In this document: positions 8,694 to 17,216 of the stretch, piece after piece | Layout: the number at the start of each line of letters is the position of its first letter | Position numbering within the stretch: position 1 is the first letter of the stretch | Assembly: GCF_031348265.1 (NCBI RefSeq) | Contig: NZ_CP133771.1 | Coordinates: forward strand, 8,803,155-8,867,154 | Reading direction: 5' to 3' | Source of the DNA: Streptomyces collinus | GTDB lineage: Bacteria > Actinomycetota > Actinomycetes > Streptomycetales > Streptomycetaceae | DNA: 64,000 nucleotides | Position numbers and translations under genes: made by a program | The notes under the pieces: model-generated | What the model saw: only the letters and a program-made list of their open reading frames with translations | What the model was told of the DNA's origin: nothing | The model's database searches: none

Positions 8694-9038
8694 ATGACGA
8701 CCTCCCGCACGCAGCAGCCCCTGCCCGAGGGAAGGGGCGAGGCCTCGCCCACTCAGCTGGAGCAGGAGAACGACCAGCTACGCCGCGCGGTCGCCTCTCA
8801 TGCGACGGTCGACCAGGCCATCGGCGTCCTCATCGCGGTCCACCGGATTGCGCCGGCGGCCGGGTTCGAGGTGCTGCGCGAGGTTTCCCAGCAGACCAAC
8901 CATAAGCTGCATTCCGTCGCACAGTCGGTGATCGGCTGGGCGTTGGGGGACCCACTGCCGCGCCTTGTGGGCAAGGAGCTGGATGCGGCCGTGCAGCGGC
9001 GCTCGCGCCGAGGCCACGACTCAGGCCAGGCCGGATAG
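8694..9038 (+). CDS. ANTAR-domain protein
   Basis: A 114-residue protein that consists mainly of an ANTAR RNA-binding domain. A coiled stretch (QLEQENDQLRRAV) leads into HATVDQAIGVLIAVHRIAP, then the helix that packs below it (FEVLREVSQQTNHKLHSVAQ). ANTAR proteins bind paired hairpin loops in nascent RNA and prevent termination. In Streptomyces, short ANTAR proteins without a sensor domain are common and mostly uncharacterised. No PAS or GAF sensor precedes the domain. The start is the ATG at 8694, with GGAG 6 bases upstream; TTG and GTG codons immediately before it are alternatives. It is a single gene, with no target hairpin visible nearby. Confidence 0.75.
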   Translation: MTTSRTQQPLPEGRGEASPTQLEQENDQLRRAVASHATVDQAIGVLIAVHRIAPAAGFEVLREVSQQTNHKLHSVAQSVIGWALGDPLPRLVGKELDAAVQRRSRRGHDSGQAG

Positions 9039-9046
9039 CGCTCAGA

Positions 9047-9220
9047 AGCCGTATCTCTATCGGTCATCAGGACAATTGGGATCGAACAACGGCCCAGGTC
9101 GGGTGATCTCGGCCGGGTGGCTGGCACGAGAACAGAGCCCCTGGGAAGCTCGGGGTCGCGCCGCCACTCGAGTGTCAGGAGTCCCTGTTGTTCCAGTCCC
9201 GTGTGCCGGTCCCCGCTCCG
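9047..9220 (+). repeat. IS left-end remnant, copy A (related to 13385-13540)
   Basis: The stretch contains GGGATCGAACAACGGCCCAG, GATCTCGGCCGGGTGG, CCACTCGAGTGTCAGGAG and CTGTTGTTCCAGTCCCGTG in that order. The same ordered set, with small changes, is found near 13385-13540 in the same orientation. The last part could encode the start of an IS1380-like transposase (LLFQSRVPVPAPS), but no catalytic part follows. It looks like the left end of an IS whose body has been lost. It fills most of the gap between the ANTAR gene and the quinone-oxidoreductase gene. Confidence 0.5.
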
Positions 9221-9292
9221 TCCAAAGCTCCCGCTTGGCGCGGTGCGATCGCCTCGCGCACCGGTTCGGGGTCGGTCGGCCGACTCTTGGAG

Positions 9293-10258
9293 TCATGCCG
9301 CGTCGGGGTTGAGTAGGACGATTTTGCCGATGTGGTGGGCGTCCAGGATGCGATGGGCTTCTGCGGTTTGGTCCATGGGCAGGGTCCGGTCGATGACGAC
9401 CTGCACCGTTCCGTTCTCGATCAATGGCCATACATGTTCCTGGACTTCGGCCACGATGGCTGCCTTCTGTCCAGCTTGGCGGGAGCGCAGGGTGGTGCCG
9501 TGCACGGATGCACGCCTGGCGAGGAGTTCGACGAGGTTGAGTTCGGCCGTCAGGCCGTTCTGCAGCCCGATGACGACCAAGCGCCCGTCGAGGGCCAGGG
9601 AGTGGATGTTGCGCGGAAGGTAGTCGCCGCCGATGACGTCGAGGATCACGTCGTAGGGGCCGTGCTCGGCGAAGTCCTCGGTGCGGTAGTTGATCGCGAG
9701 GTCGGCGCCGAGTTCTCGGACCCTGGCAGCCTGCTCGGGGCCGCCGACGGTGGTGACGACGCGGGCACCGTGGGCCTTGGCGATCTGAATGGCTGTCGTG
9801 CCGATGCCGCCGGCTCCGCCGTGCATGAGGAAGGTCTCGCCTGGCTTCAGCCCACCGGTCATGAAGACGTTGGACCACACCGTTGCGGTGGCTTCCGGCA
9901 ACGCTGCCGCCTGGACCAGGCTGACGCCCTTGGGCACCGTGAGCAGCTGCCCTTCAGGGACAGCGACCTTCTGCGCGTATCCGCCTCCGGTCAGCAGTGC
10001 GCACACCTCGTCGTCGGGCTGCCAACGCGTCACACCCTCGCCGAGAGCGCTGATCCGTCCGGAGACCCCCAGGCCCGGGTAAGGTGACGCTCCCTCCGGA
10101 ACCGGGTACAGCCCCAGCCGCTGTGCCACATCGGCCCGATTGACGGCGCTGGCAACGACGTCGATGACCACTTCACCCCTCGCGGGGACGGGGTCCTCCA
10201 CATCGATCCACTGCAGGACTTCCGGCCCACCAGGTTCCTTGATCGAAACTGCTTTCAA
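9293..10258 (-). CDS. NAD(P)H:quinone oxidoreductase, PIG3/zeta-crystallin type
   Basis: A 321-residue medium-chain dehydrogenase/reductase without catalytic zinc. It begins MKAVSIKEPGGPEVLQW. The substrate-side GroES-like fold carries SAVNRADVAQRLGLYPVP, and the nucleotide fold has GGAGGIGTTAIQIAKAHGAR with the dinucleotide glycines. NYRTEDF and GLQNGLTAELNL follow the PIG3 quinone-reductase pattern. These enzymes reduce quinones or alpha,beta-unsaturated carbonyls with NADPH. The start is a TTG at 10258 behind GGAGGAATGTC; a longer frame to 10462 lacks family similarity. It is co-oriented with two DJ-1/PfpI genes upstream, and together they suggest an electrophile- or oxidative-stress module under the divergent LysR regulator. 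Confidence 0.85.
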   Translation of the reverse strand: MKAVSIKEPGGPEVLQWIDVEDPVPARGEVVIDVVASAVNRADVAQRLGLYPVPEGASPYPGLGVSGRISALGEGVTRWQPDDEVCALLTGGGYAQKVAVPEGQLLTVPKGVSLVQAAALPEATATVWSNVFMTGGLKPGETFLMHGGAGGIGTTAIQIAKAHGARVVTTVGGPEQAARVRELGADLAINYRTEDFAEHGPYDVILDVIGGDYLPRNIHSLALDGRLVVIGLQNGLTAELNLVELLARRASVHGTTLRSRQAGQKAAIVAEVQEHVWPLIENGTVQVVIDRTLPMDQTAEAHRILDAHHIGKIVLLNPDAA

Positions 10259-10547
10259 GACATTCCTCCGAGCGCGCCGCCTGACGAACGGCACATACGC
10301 CGGTCCGACGTTGTGAAAATGCGAGTGAGAGGGCACGCCCGGCAGGCTCACGCTGGTCCGGGGCCGCCGCAGAAACTCCGCCCGAGCCTGCCTGTCCAGC
10401 CCGCGCACTGGAAACTGACGAGCCCAGGACCCGGACAGCCCTGAGCTCGAAGAACAAGCCACCTGTCACCGACAAGACGCGAGCAGAACCGTCAAACGCC
10501 CAGAGACACTTCCCGAGCAGGACCGGTCCGGCCGATGCGGATCAAGG

Positions 10548-11231
10548 TCAAAGTTGGCGCAGCGTCTCGATGATCTTTGCCGTGACGACCTTGGTGGAAA
10601 CGGGGTTCTGTCCCGTCACGAGCCTGCCGTCAGCGGTGGCGAAGGGGGTCATCGGGATGGTGGCCTTGACATAGTTCGCGCCCCGCTTGCGGAATTCGTC
10701 CTCCACCAGGAACGGCACCCGGCTCTTCACCATGGCGACTCGCTCCTCCGCGGTGGAGAACCCGGTGACCGTGCGGCCCTCGACGAGCAGGGAGCCGTCG
10801 GAGAGCGTGATGTTCAGCAGTCCGCAGGCACCATGGCAGACCGAGGAGACCACGCCGCCGTTCTCATAGATATCCCGCGCGACCTGCTGAAGCGCGGCAC
10901 TGCCGGGGAAGTCCCACATGACGCCATGCCCGCCCGTGTAGAAGATCGCTGCATACTCGGCCGGGTCGACGTCGGCCGCCTTCCTGGTGTGGTCCAGGCT
11001 CGACATGAACGCGCGATCGTTCATGTACTTGCGAACCTCTTTGTCGGCCAATCTGACGCTTCGCGGATCCAGCGGTACCTGCCCCCCTTCCGGACTGACG
11101 ATGTCGACCTCGAATCCAGCCTGGCGGACTCGGTCGTAGAAGTGAACCAGCTCTGCGATCCACAGCCCGGTCCGGTGGGGGTTCGTTCCGTAGGTCGACT
11201 GGTTGGTGACCACGGCGAGGATCTTGCTCAT
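10548..11231 (-). CDS. DJ-1/PfpI-family protein (Hsp31-like), second copy
   Basis: A 227-residue protein of the class I glutamine-amidotransferase-like fold. The nucleophile elbow is SSVCHGACGLL, with Cys132 followed by His133. The conserved acidic residue sits in GLWIAELVHFYD, and the glycine-rich loop is FYTGGHGVMWDF. Proteins of this subgroup act as glyoxalase III (methylglyoxal to lactate), chaperones or deglycases, and which of these applies cannot be told from the sequence. It starts at the ATG at 11231 behind GGAGG. It is a paralogue of the next gene upstream, with the same N-terminus (MSKIL) and similar layout but clearly diverged. It is probably co-transcribed with the oxidoreductase 290 bp downstream. 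Confidence 0.82.
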   Translation of the reverse strand: MSKILAVVTNQSTYGTNPHRTGLWIAELVHFYDRVRQAGFEVDIVSPEGGQVPLDPRSVRLADKEVRKYMNDRAFMSSLDHTRKAADVDPAEYAAIFYTGGHGVMWDFPGSAALQQVARDIYENGGVVSSVCHGACGLLNITLSDGSLLVEGRTVTGFSTAEERVAMVKSRVPFLVEDEFRKRGANYVKATIPMTPFATADGRLVTGQNPVSTKVVTAKIIETLRQL

Positions 11232-11460
11232 CTGTGTGCCTCCGGCGGTGAGGCAGGGCTGTGGCGGCTGCCCGGATCACGAGCTTTTTTCATGGCCACG
11301 ACCTGCGAAAGAAGAGTGAGACGGCTTGTGAGGAGTCGGCCGCCTCAGTCGCCGTTGTCATAGGTGCCGATGTCGTCCCCGTGCCTCACTGCGCCCGTAC
11401 GGGCCGGCTGGCGAAAGCAGCGTCTGGTGCCCCTCCCAGGCGCAAGCGGATATGCGAGGT

Positions 11461-12156
11461 TCAGGCCAGCTTCTTGAGGATTTCGGCTGCGGCGGGTCCG
11501 GCGGAGGCGGGGTTCTGGCCGGTGATCAGGTTGCGGTCGACGACCACGTTCGGGGCCCATGGCTCGCCCTCCTGGTAGTCCGCGCCGATCTCGACCAGAC
11601 GGTCCTGGAGCAGCCACTTGGCATTGGCCGCAAGGCCCGTCTGGGTCTCCTCGGCGTTGCTGAAACCGGTGAGCCGATAGCCGGCGAAGGCGTTGCCGCC
11701 GTCGGCCGTGGTGGCGGCGAGCAGGGCGGCCGGTGCGTGGCAGACCACGCCGAGCGGCTTGCCCGAGGCGAGGGCATGGATGAGGAGCCTGCCGGAGGTG
11801 GCGTCGACGGCCAGGTCCTCCATCGGGCCGTGGCCACCGGGGTAGAAGACGACGGCGTAGTCGGCGAGGTCGACGTCCTCCAGCCTGATGGGGTGCTGAA
11901 TCTCGTCGATCGCGGCGAGGGCGTCCGCCACCTTCTTCGCCCCCACCTCTCCGCCGTTGAACTGCGGCGCCAGGCTGCCCTGGTCCAGAGGCGGTACGAC
12001 GCCGCCGGGTGTGGCGACGACGATCTCGTGGCCGGCGGCCGTGAACGCCTGGTACGGGGCCACGACCTCCTCGGCCCAGAAGCCGGTCGGGCGCTTGGTG
12101 CCGTCCGCCAGCGTCCAGTGGTCGGCGCCGGTCATCACAAAAAGGATCTTCGACAT
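11461..12156 (-). CDS. DJ-1/PfpI-family protein, first copy
   Basis: A 231-residue homologue of the gene at 10548-11231. The nucleophile elbow is LGVVCHAPAALL (Cys139), the acidic residue lies in TGFWAEEVVAPYQ, and the glycine loop is FYPGGHGPMEDL. Residues NPASAGPAAAEILKKL close the chain. The presence of Cys, His and Glu at the usual places supports an active enzyme, probably acting on small aldehydes such as methylglyoxal. It starts at the ATG at 12156 with GGAG about 11 bases upstream. It is the promoter-proximal gene of the leftward module. The 200-bp gap to the divergent LysR gene holds a perfect palindrome, so LysR control is likely. Confidence 0.82.
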   Translation of the reverse strand: MSKILFVMTGADHWTLADGTKRPTGFWAEEVVAPYQAFTAAGHEIVVATPGGVVPPLDQGSLAPQFNGGEVGAKKVADALAAIDEIQHPIRLEDVDLADYAVVFYPGGHGPMEDLAVDATSGRLLIHALASGKPLGVVCHAPAALLAATTADGGNAFAGYRLTGFSNAEETQTGLAANAKWLLQDRLVEIGADYQEGEPWAPNVVVDRNLITGQNPASAGPAAAEILKKLA

Positions 12157-12269
12157 GGTGTGGTGGTCTCCGAGAGCTGGGGGTTCACGCTTTGACGTTT
12201 CGACTTCAGAACGTCAGCGCTCCTACCTTCGAAACTAAAGCCGCCGAAGAAATCGCGCCAATGAAGGCA

Positions 12270-12286
12270 TCGATACCAGGTATCGA
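12270..12286. promoter_or_regulatory. probable LysR operator palindrome
   Basis: TCGATACC-A-GGTATCGA is a perfect 8-bp inverted repeat around one base, lying between the divergent DJ-1 and LysR genes. It contains the T-N11-A layout typical of LysR-type regulator sites. A second, weaker inverted repeat (GACGTT...AACGTC, 12194-12215) lies closer to the DJ-1 gene. Binding itself is inferred. Confidence 0.55.
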
Positions 12287-12340
12287 CGAACCGATGCCCT
12301 GCACGGGGACGAATGGCAGGTGGCTGCCGTGCGTACCTCG

Positions 12341-12346
12341 TAGGCT
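12341..12346 (+). promoter_or_regulatory. -10 box of a probable leaderless transcript (LysR gene)
   Basis: TAGGCT fits the actinobacterial TANNNT consensus and ends 8 bases before the GTG start at 12354. No Shine-Dalgarno sequence lies between them. This spacing places the transcription start at or next to the first codon, so the LysR message is probably leaderless. Confidence 0.45.
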
Positions 12347-12353
12347 CGACGCC

Positions 12354-13262
12354 GTGAGCGATCAGGACACTCATGGGTTCGGTCCGCTGGACCTGAACCT
12401 GTTGCGCACCTTCCTTGCCGTGCACCGCCTGGGGTCCTTCACCGCCGCTGCACGTCGGCTGGGGCTGTCGCAGTCCACCGTGACCACGCAGATCCGGGCG
12501 CTGGAGAACCGTCTGGGCCGTGAACTGTTCGAACGCCGGGCGCACGGTGTCACCTCGCTGCCCCACGCGGACGAACTTGCCACGCGACTGTCAGGCCCCC
12601 TGGATCAGTTGGCCGACATCACCGGCGAGGAGCCGAGCAGCACCGCGGGACCGGTGCACCTGGCCGGGCCCGCAGAGTTCATGAGTACCCTCGGCCTTCA
12701 GACGCTGGCTCCGCTGGTCGCGCAGGGCGTCCGGCTGCGGGTGGCCATCGGACTGACCGAACCGCTGCTCGAGGAAATGCGGGCCGGACGCCACGACCTC
12801 GTCGTCGCCACCCGCCGGCCCCGGGGCCGGACGCTGCAGGCCGAACTCCTCGCCGACGAGGAGTTCGTCCTGGTTGCTGCCCCCGTCTGGGCCGAACAGC
12901 TCATGGGACAGGAACTGCCTACTGCCCTGGAAAGCCTGCCCATGATCGCCTACGCCGAGGACCTGCCCATCGCCCGCCGCTACTGGCGCCACGCCTTCGA
13001 CCGCCGCCTGCACGTCCAGGCCGCGATCACCATCCCCGACCTGCGCAGCGTCCTCACCGCCCTCACGGCAGGCGCCGGCTGGAGCGTCGTGCCCAGCTAC
13101 CTCTGCCGGACCGAACTCGCCTCCGGCGCCCTCCGGCTACTGCACCAGCCGGAGGACCCCCCGATCAACACTGCCTACCTCGTCCAACGCCCAGGCAGTT
13201 CCATCAATCCTCACGTCACGCTCGTCCGTGAGCATCTGCTCGCCGCTGCGAAGACCTGGTGA
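12354..13262 (+). CDS. LysR-family transcriptional regulator
   Basis: A 302-residue regulator. The N-terminal winged helix-turn-helix is clear: LNLLRTFLAVHRLGSFTAAA, then LGLSQSTVTTQIRALENRLG and RELFERR. The effector-binding domain of about 200 residues includes GPVHLAGPAEFMSTLG and the later MIAYAEDLPIARRYWRHAF. The start is the GTG at 12354 (VSDQDTHGFGPLDL); earlier in-frame codons upstream give sequence without family similarity and would overlap the operator. It is divergent from the two DJ-1/PfpI genes and the quinone reductase, so it probably senses an electrophile or quinone and controls them. The effector is unknown. Confidence 0.85.
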   Translation: MSDQDTHGFGPLDLNLLRTFLAVHRLGSFTAAARRLGLSQSTVTTQIRALENRLGRELFERRAHGVTSLPHADELATRLSGPLDQLADITGEEPSSTAGPVHLAGPAEFMSTLGLQTLAPLVAQGVRLRVAIGLTEPLLEEMRAGRHDLVVATRRPRGRTLQAELLADEEFVLVAAPVWAEQLMGQELPTALESLPMIAYAEDLPIARRYWRHAFDRRLHVQAAITIPDLRSVLTALTAGAGWSVVPSYLCRTELASGALRLLHQPEDPPINTAYLVQRPGSSINPHVTLVREHLLAAAKTW

Positions 13263-13384
13263 GTCCAAGCCGGTATCCCGAGGTCATGTCGGGCTGGCAT
13301 CGGGTTGCGTCGCCGGCACTCCCGATCAGCTGGGGGGACGAGCCAACACAGCGCCATTCGTAACGCAGAGTAATAACCCTCTGC

Positions 13385-13540
13385 CGATCGTGAGCTGGTT
13401 CTGATCGAACACGGTCCTTGGCCGGGCGATCTCGGCCGGGTGGTGAGTACGGGGCCCCTAACTCGGGTTTGCGACCACTCGAGTGCCAGGAGGTCCTGTT
13501 GTTCCAGTCTCGCGTCACGGTCCCCGTCTCGTCCAACTCC
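13385..13540 (+). repeat. IS left-end remnant, copy B (related to 9047-9220)
   Basis: Ordered blocks GATCGAACACGGTCCTTGG, GCGATCTCGGCCGGGTGG, ACGGGGCCCCTAACTCGG, CCACTCGAGTGCCAGGAGG and CTGTTGTTCCAGTCTCG match copy A with scattered differences. The coding tail LLFQSRVTVPVSSNSRMAF resembles the first residues of IS1380-type transposases, but nothing further follows. Copies A and B are direct repeats that bracket the oxidoreductase/DJ-1/LysR block. The surrounding gap from 13263 to 13625 has no other feature. Confidence 0.5.
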
Positions 13541-13625
13541 CGCATGGCGTTCCCGGTGACTTTGCGGCCTTCCAAAGCCCGTCAGCGACAACATTGCCGC
13601 AGGTCAACGGCTTGCGCTGCCGCTA

Positions 13626-14690
13626 GATGCCGCATCTCAACCGATCATGGAACGTGCGGGTCGAACAGGTTTCCCGCCGGGGTGATCTTCCCGTTGTGCG
13701 CGCATGAAGACAGGGCCTCTCGGTAGCTCGGGGATGCGAATCTGACCGAGCAGCGCCGGGAGGCCCTGGTGTCGTTGTTGTACGCGTCCGAACCCGTTCA
13801 GTTCAACTCGGCTGCTCCATCGTGTGATTGCCTCGCGCACGTGTACGGCAACGCGGCCGACCATCCGGACCGGGAACGCCGGTATCCCTCCGACATGACG
13901 GACGCGGAATGGGCGGCCGTCCGGCCTTTGCTGCCGGTGCCGGCCTGGCTGAAGGGCCGGGGCGGGCAGCCCGAGGGCTACTGCCACCGCCAGCTGCTGG
14001 ACGCGATCCGCTACCTGGTCGCGGGCGGGATCTCCTGGCGGGCGATGCCCGCGGACTTCCCCCACTGGGGCCGGGTCTACGCCTTCTTCCGCCGCTGGCG
14101 CGAGCACGGGCTGCTCACGGAGTTCCACGACCGGCTGCGCGGACGGGTGCGTGAGCGGGAGGGCCGTGAGGTGGAGCCGACGGCGGGGATCATCGATGCG
14201 CAGTCGGTGAAGGCCGCGGCCTCTGTGCCGTCCGTCTCGCGCGGCTGGGACGGCGGGAAGAAGGTGGGTGGCCGCAAGCGGCACATCGTGACGGACTGTC
14301 TCGGTCTGCTGTTGGTCGTCGCGGTGACCGCCGCGAACGTCGGGGACCGGGATGCCGCGATGGGCCTGCTGATGCGGCTGCGGCGCCTGCACCGTGACAT
14401 CTGCCTGGTCTGGGCCGACGGCGGTTACACCGGCGGCATCGTCGACTGGGCACGGGAGAAACTCGCGCTGACCCTTCAGGTCGTCAAGCGAACCGACGAC
14501 ATGGAGGGGTTCGTGGTGCTGCCGAGGCGCTGGGCAGTAGAGCGCACGTTCGCATGGCTGATGCATTCACGCCGGCTGGCCCGCGACTACGAGACGTTGC
14601 CGGCCAGCAGCGAGGCGATGATCCGATGGTCGATGGTCACGCGGATGGGACGGCGCCTGGCACGGCCGCGGGCCGCCGGCCCGCGCTGAA
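13626..14690 (+). mobile_element. IS5-family element with full-length transposase
   Basis: A complete IS5-type transposase gene with an upstream leader of about 140 bp. The leader shares layout with copies A and B (GATGCCGCATCTC, GGGTCGAACAGG, GAAGACAGGGCCTCTCGGTAG), so those may share their ends with this element. The exact right boundary is not clear. The transposase stop lies inside the 3' end of an oppositely oriented gene, which suggests the element inserted into that gene's tail. Boundaries are approximate. Confidence 0.55.
13769..14689 (+). CDS. IS5-family transposase, apparently intact
   Basis: A 306-residue DDE transposase. The N-terminal half contains RRYPSDMTDAEWAAVRPLLP and YLVAGGISWRAMP. 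The catalytic residues are visible as Asp in GIIDAQSVKAAAS, Asp in VWADGGYTGGIVDW and Glu in RRWAVERTFAWLMHSRRLAR. GGRKRHIVTDCLGLLL is the usual block between the first two. No frameshift is needed, unlike the other IS5 copies in the window. The start is a GTG at 13769 after GGAGG. It is the best candidate for a currently mobile element here and a source of the related remnants at 2640 and 8231. Confidence 0.85.
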   Translation: MSLLYASEPVQFNSAAPSCDCLAHVYGNAADHPDRERRYPSDMTDAEWAAVRPLLPVPAWLKGRGGQPEGYCHRQLLDAIRYLVAGGISWRAMPADFPHWGRVYAFFRRWREHGLLTEFHDRLRGRVREREGREVEPTAGIIDAQSVKAAASVPSVSRGWDGGKKVGGRKRHIVTDCLGLLLVVAVTAANVGDRDAAMGLLMRLRRLHRDICLVWADGGYTGGIVDWAREKLALTLQVVKRTDDMEGFVVLPRRWAVERTFAWLMHSRRLARDYETLPASSEAMIRWSMVTRMGRRLARPRAAGPR

Positions 14691-15164
14691 CATCCCCGAC
14701 GTCTCCAGCACGAGCCACCCGCGCTCCGCCAGGCGCCTGGCCTTCGAGCGCACCCCCTCGACCTTCGCCGACGTCGGCTGAAGGCCCAGCACCACCGCGA
14801 TCTCCTTGGCCTTCACCGGTCCTTGGCCCGCCGACTGCCGCTCCTCGAGCACACCCAGGATCCGCTGATAGTCCGGCGCCAGCACCGTCACCGGCAGTCC
14901 TTCGCGCCAAGGCGGCACGATCGAGCCCGGCACCGGCGCAGGTGAGGACACGGCTTCCGTCTCCGCCTTGGTCACAGCGGTGGTCTCGGCAGCCGTGGCC
15001 GCCAGGGCCTCGACCAGTTCCTCCCGCGCGATCACCCGCCGGTCCAGCTCGATCTCCGCAGCCTCCAGTACCCCGGACAGCCGCGCGACTTCCTCCCGAA
15101 GCCCTTCCACCCGCACACGGGCCGCTGTCTCCCGCTCCTCCAGCATTCCCAGCACCGACGCCAT
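14637..15164 (-). CDS. hypothetical coiled-coil protein, 3' end overlapped by an IS
   Basis: A 175-residue protein. Residues 1-65 form a strongly charged coiled coil (LEERETAARVRVEGLREEV, then RRVIAREELVEAL). The second half (about 85-160) resembles a winged helix: QRILGVLEERQSAGQGPVKA, KEIAVVLGLQPTSAKVEGV and RSKARRLAERGWLVL. This suggests DNA binding, but no family is recognised. The last 20 residues are encoded by the complement of the IS5 transposase's 3' end (52-bp overlap), so the natural C-terminus was probably replaced by insertion. The ATG at 15164 is chosen because of AAGGGG just upstream; an ATG at 15182 lacks one. Confidence 0.55.
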   Translation of the reverse strand: MASVLGMLEERETAARVRVEGLREEVARLSGVLEAAEIELDRRVIAREELVEALAATAAETTAVTKAETEAVSSPAPVPGSIVPPWREGLPVTVLAPDYQRILGVLEERQSAGQGPVKAKEIAVVLGLQPTSAKVEGVRSKARRLAERGWLVLETSGMFSAGRRPAAVPGAVPSA

Positions 15165-15329
15165 CGCGCACCCCTTGAGCATAGAGGGGAAACAAGACGC
15201 CGGATCCCTCCCTCATTCGGAGCTGCACCATGCCTGACCAGCAGAAATCAAGCGATCACGTTCGGTTGAGATACGGCTTCTTAAAACTACAAAGATGCGT
15301 CTGTCGTATTTGTGAGGTGAGAGGGATCC

Positions 15330-15453
15330 TTTCCCCACATAGGAGGACCCGGCGCTTGACCTTCTGCTCGAACAGCTCGGCCGCGTCCATCCGCACCGAT
15401 TCCCGGCGCCGACGCCCCGCAGCAGTCAGCCCGCCCCCATCCGCATACCTCAC
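15330..15453 (-). pseudogene. IS630-family transposase, N-terminal fragment
   Basis: The minus strand from 15453 reads MRYADGGGLTAAGRRRRES, then VRMDAAELFEQKVK. This is the common start of actinobacterial IS630 transposases (MRYxxGGGLTAxxRxxRExVR, followed by the first helix-turn-helix). The similarity stops after about 40 residues; no catalytic part follows. A second fragment with the same start lies at 17217 on the other strand, so the two face outward on either side of the subtilisin gene. The remaining gap between 15165 and 15589 shows nothing else. Confidence 0.55.
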
Positions 15454-15589
15454 ACACCACGGGATACAGCCAACGCTCCATGCCCTTCAAGGACTTCGTC
15501 AAGATTCACCCTGACGAGCCGAAGTCAGTAACGGCGTCGGCGCTCGCCGTGCCTCGTAGGACAGCACAGCGAGCGCCGGTCGAGGACCC

Positions 15590-16789
15590 CTACTCGACGA
15601 TCTTCAGCAGCTTGTTCGCTGTGCCCTGCGAGGGGTTGGAGATCTTGTCGGCTGTGGCGCCGTCGGTGAGAGCCTTGGCGACCTGGTCCGGCGTGGCGTC
15701 CTTGTGGCCCGCCAGGTAGACGGCCGCGGCGCCGACGACGTGCGGCGTGGCCATGGACGTGCCCGAGATGGTCTTGGTGCCCTCGTCGCTGTCGTTCCAC
15801 GCCGAGTTGATGTCCGAGCCGGGGGCGTACACGTCCACGACCGCGCCGAAGTTGGAGAAGTCCGACTGCTTGTCGTCCTTGGTCGAGGAGGCGACGGTGA
15901 TCGCTTCCTTCACGCGGGCCGGGGAGCCCTGGCCGGCGTCCGCCGATTCGTTGCCGGCGGCCACGGCGAAGGTGACGCCGGACGCGACGGCCTTGCGCAC
16001 GGCTTCGTCGAGGGCCTCGTCGGCGCCGCCTCCCAGGCTCATGTTCGCGACGGACGGGCCCTTATGGTTCTTGGTGACCCAGTCGATGCCGGCGACGACC
16101 TGCTCGGTGGTTCCGGAGCCGTTGTCGTCGAGCACGCGGACGGCGACGATCTTCGCCTTCTTGGCGACACCGTGGGACGTGCCCGCGATGGTGCCGGCGA
16201 CGTGGGTGCCGTGGCCGTTGCCGTCCGTGGCGTCGTTGTCGTTGTCGACGGCGTCGAAGCCGGAGGCGGCCCGTCCACCGAAGTCCTTGTGCGTAGTCCG
16301 TACGCCGGTGTCGATGACGTACGCGGTCACGCCCTCGCCCGCGCCGTCCGGGTAGGTGTACTTGCTGTCACCGGCGGTGTCGGCCTGGTCCAGGCGGTCG
16401 AGGCCCCAGGAGGGCGGATTGTCCTGCGTGGCGTTGATGCTGAACTTCTTGACCTGCACCACCTTGGCGACCGACGGGTCGGCGGCGAGGCGCTTGGCCT
16501 CGGCGGACGAGAGGCCGCCGGCGGAGAAGCCGTCGAGGGTGGCGCTGTACGTGCGCTGGAGCTTGCCGCCGTACTCCTTGGCGAGCGCGCTCTTGTTCAC
16601 CTTGTCGTCCAGCGTGACGATGAAGGTGCCCGGTACGGCGCCCTTGGCGCCGAGACCGTACACGGTGCCTTCCGCGGGGGCGGGTTCGGGAGCGATCTGT
16701 GCGTGCGCCGTCCCGAAGGTCGTCAGGGTCGCGACGACAGCCGTGGCGGTGAGGACCTGCATTCTGCGTGTGAATGCGCGAGCTGACAT
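15590..16789 (-). CDS. secreted S8 (subtilisin-like) serine protease
   Basis: A 399-residue secreted protease. A Sec signal peptide (MSARAFTRRMQVLTATAVVA, cleaved after AHA, about residue 30) is followed by an I9 propeptide (GTFIVTLDDKVNKSALAKEY). The peptidase domain has the catalytic triad Asp160 (YVIDTGVRTTH), His193 (DGNGHGTHVAGT) and Ser345 (SGTSMATPHVVGAA), plus the oxyanion Asn in VAAGNESAD. Of the S8 families it looks most like the proteinase-K/Streptomyces subtilisin group. It is extracellular and probably broad in specificity. The start is the ATG at 16789 with GGAG upstream; a longer frame to 16873 would bury the signal peptide. Outward-facing IS630 fragments flank it. Confidence 0.92.
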   Translation of the reverse strand: MSARAFTRRMQVLTATAVVATLTTFGTAHAQIAPEPAPAEGTVYGLGAKGAVPGTFIVTLDDKVNKSALAKEYGGKLQRTYSATLDGFSAGGLSSAEAKRLAADPSVAKVVQVKKFSINATQDNPPSWGLDRLDQADTAGDSKYTYPDGAGEGVTAYVIDTGVRTTHKDFGGRAASGFDAVDNDNDATDGNGHGTHVAGTIAGTSHGVAKKAKIVAVRVLDDNGSGTTEQVVAGIDWVTKNHKGPSVANMSLGGGADEALDEAVRKAVASGVTFAVAAGNESADAGQGSPARVKEAITVASSTKDDKQSDFSNFGAVVDVYAPGSDINSAWNDSDEGTKTISGTSMATPHVVGAAAVYLAGHKDATPDQVAKALTDGATADKISNPSQGTANKLLKIVE

Positions 16790-17216
16790 CTGAGGGTTCT
16801 CCTCGTCACTTTCGTGGGGGGTGTGGGGGGTTCGGACCGGAACTGCGTTCGGCCCGCCTAGAACCTGACTCATTGATGTGCGCAGATCAAGAGCTTCACG
16901 CCAACCCGCGCCGTCTCAGCAGGTCAGCAGCGCACGAATCGGCCACCTTCCGCGGCGCGTTCAGTCATCACACGCCTGACGCTCTTACGGACGTTGTGTC
17001 GAGAATGTGTGACCATGCGCCCGCAGGGGCGGTGACTTCGAACAATCTGGGTAGACAGCGCCAGTTCCGCAGCAAGCGGTTTCGGACGGGCATCTCGTAG
17101 AATCCGAAAATTGCTGCGGACAGTGCCTCGCGGCATGAACCAGACCGATTACTGAGGTTGAACTCGTGGAGTCGTAGGGGCTGACGGCTCGTCGCCTGTG
17201 CGGTATCACCAGGGGC
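16790..17216. other. intergenic region upstream of the protease
   Basis: About 430 bp with no supportable gene. The first 100 bp upstream of the protease must hold its promoter; no clear box was picked out. The rest is somewhat less GC-rich than its surroundings and shows no repeat or hairpin I would defend. Confidence 0.4.
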
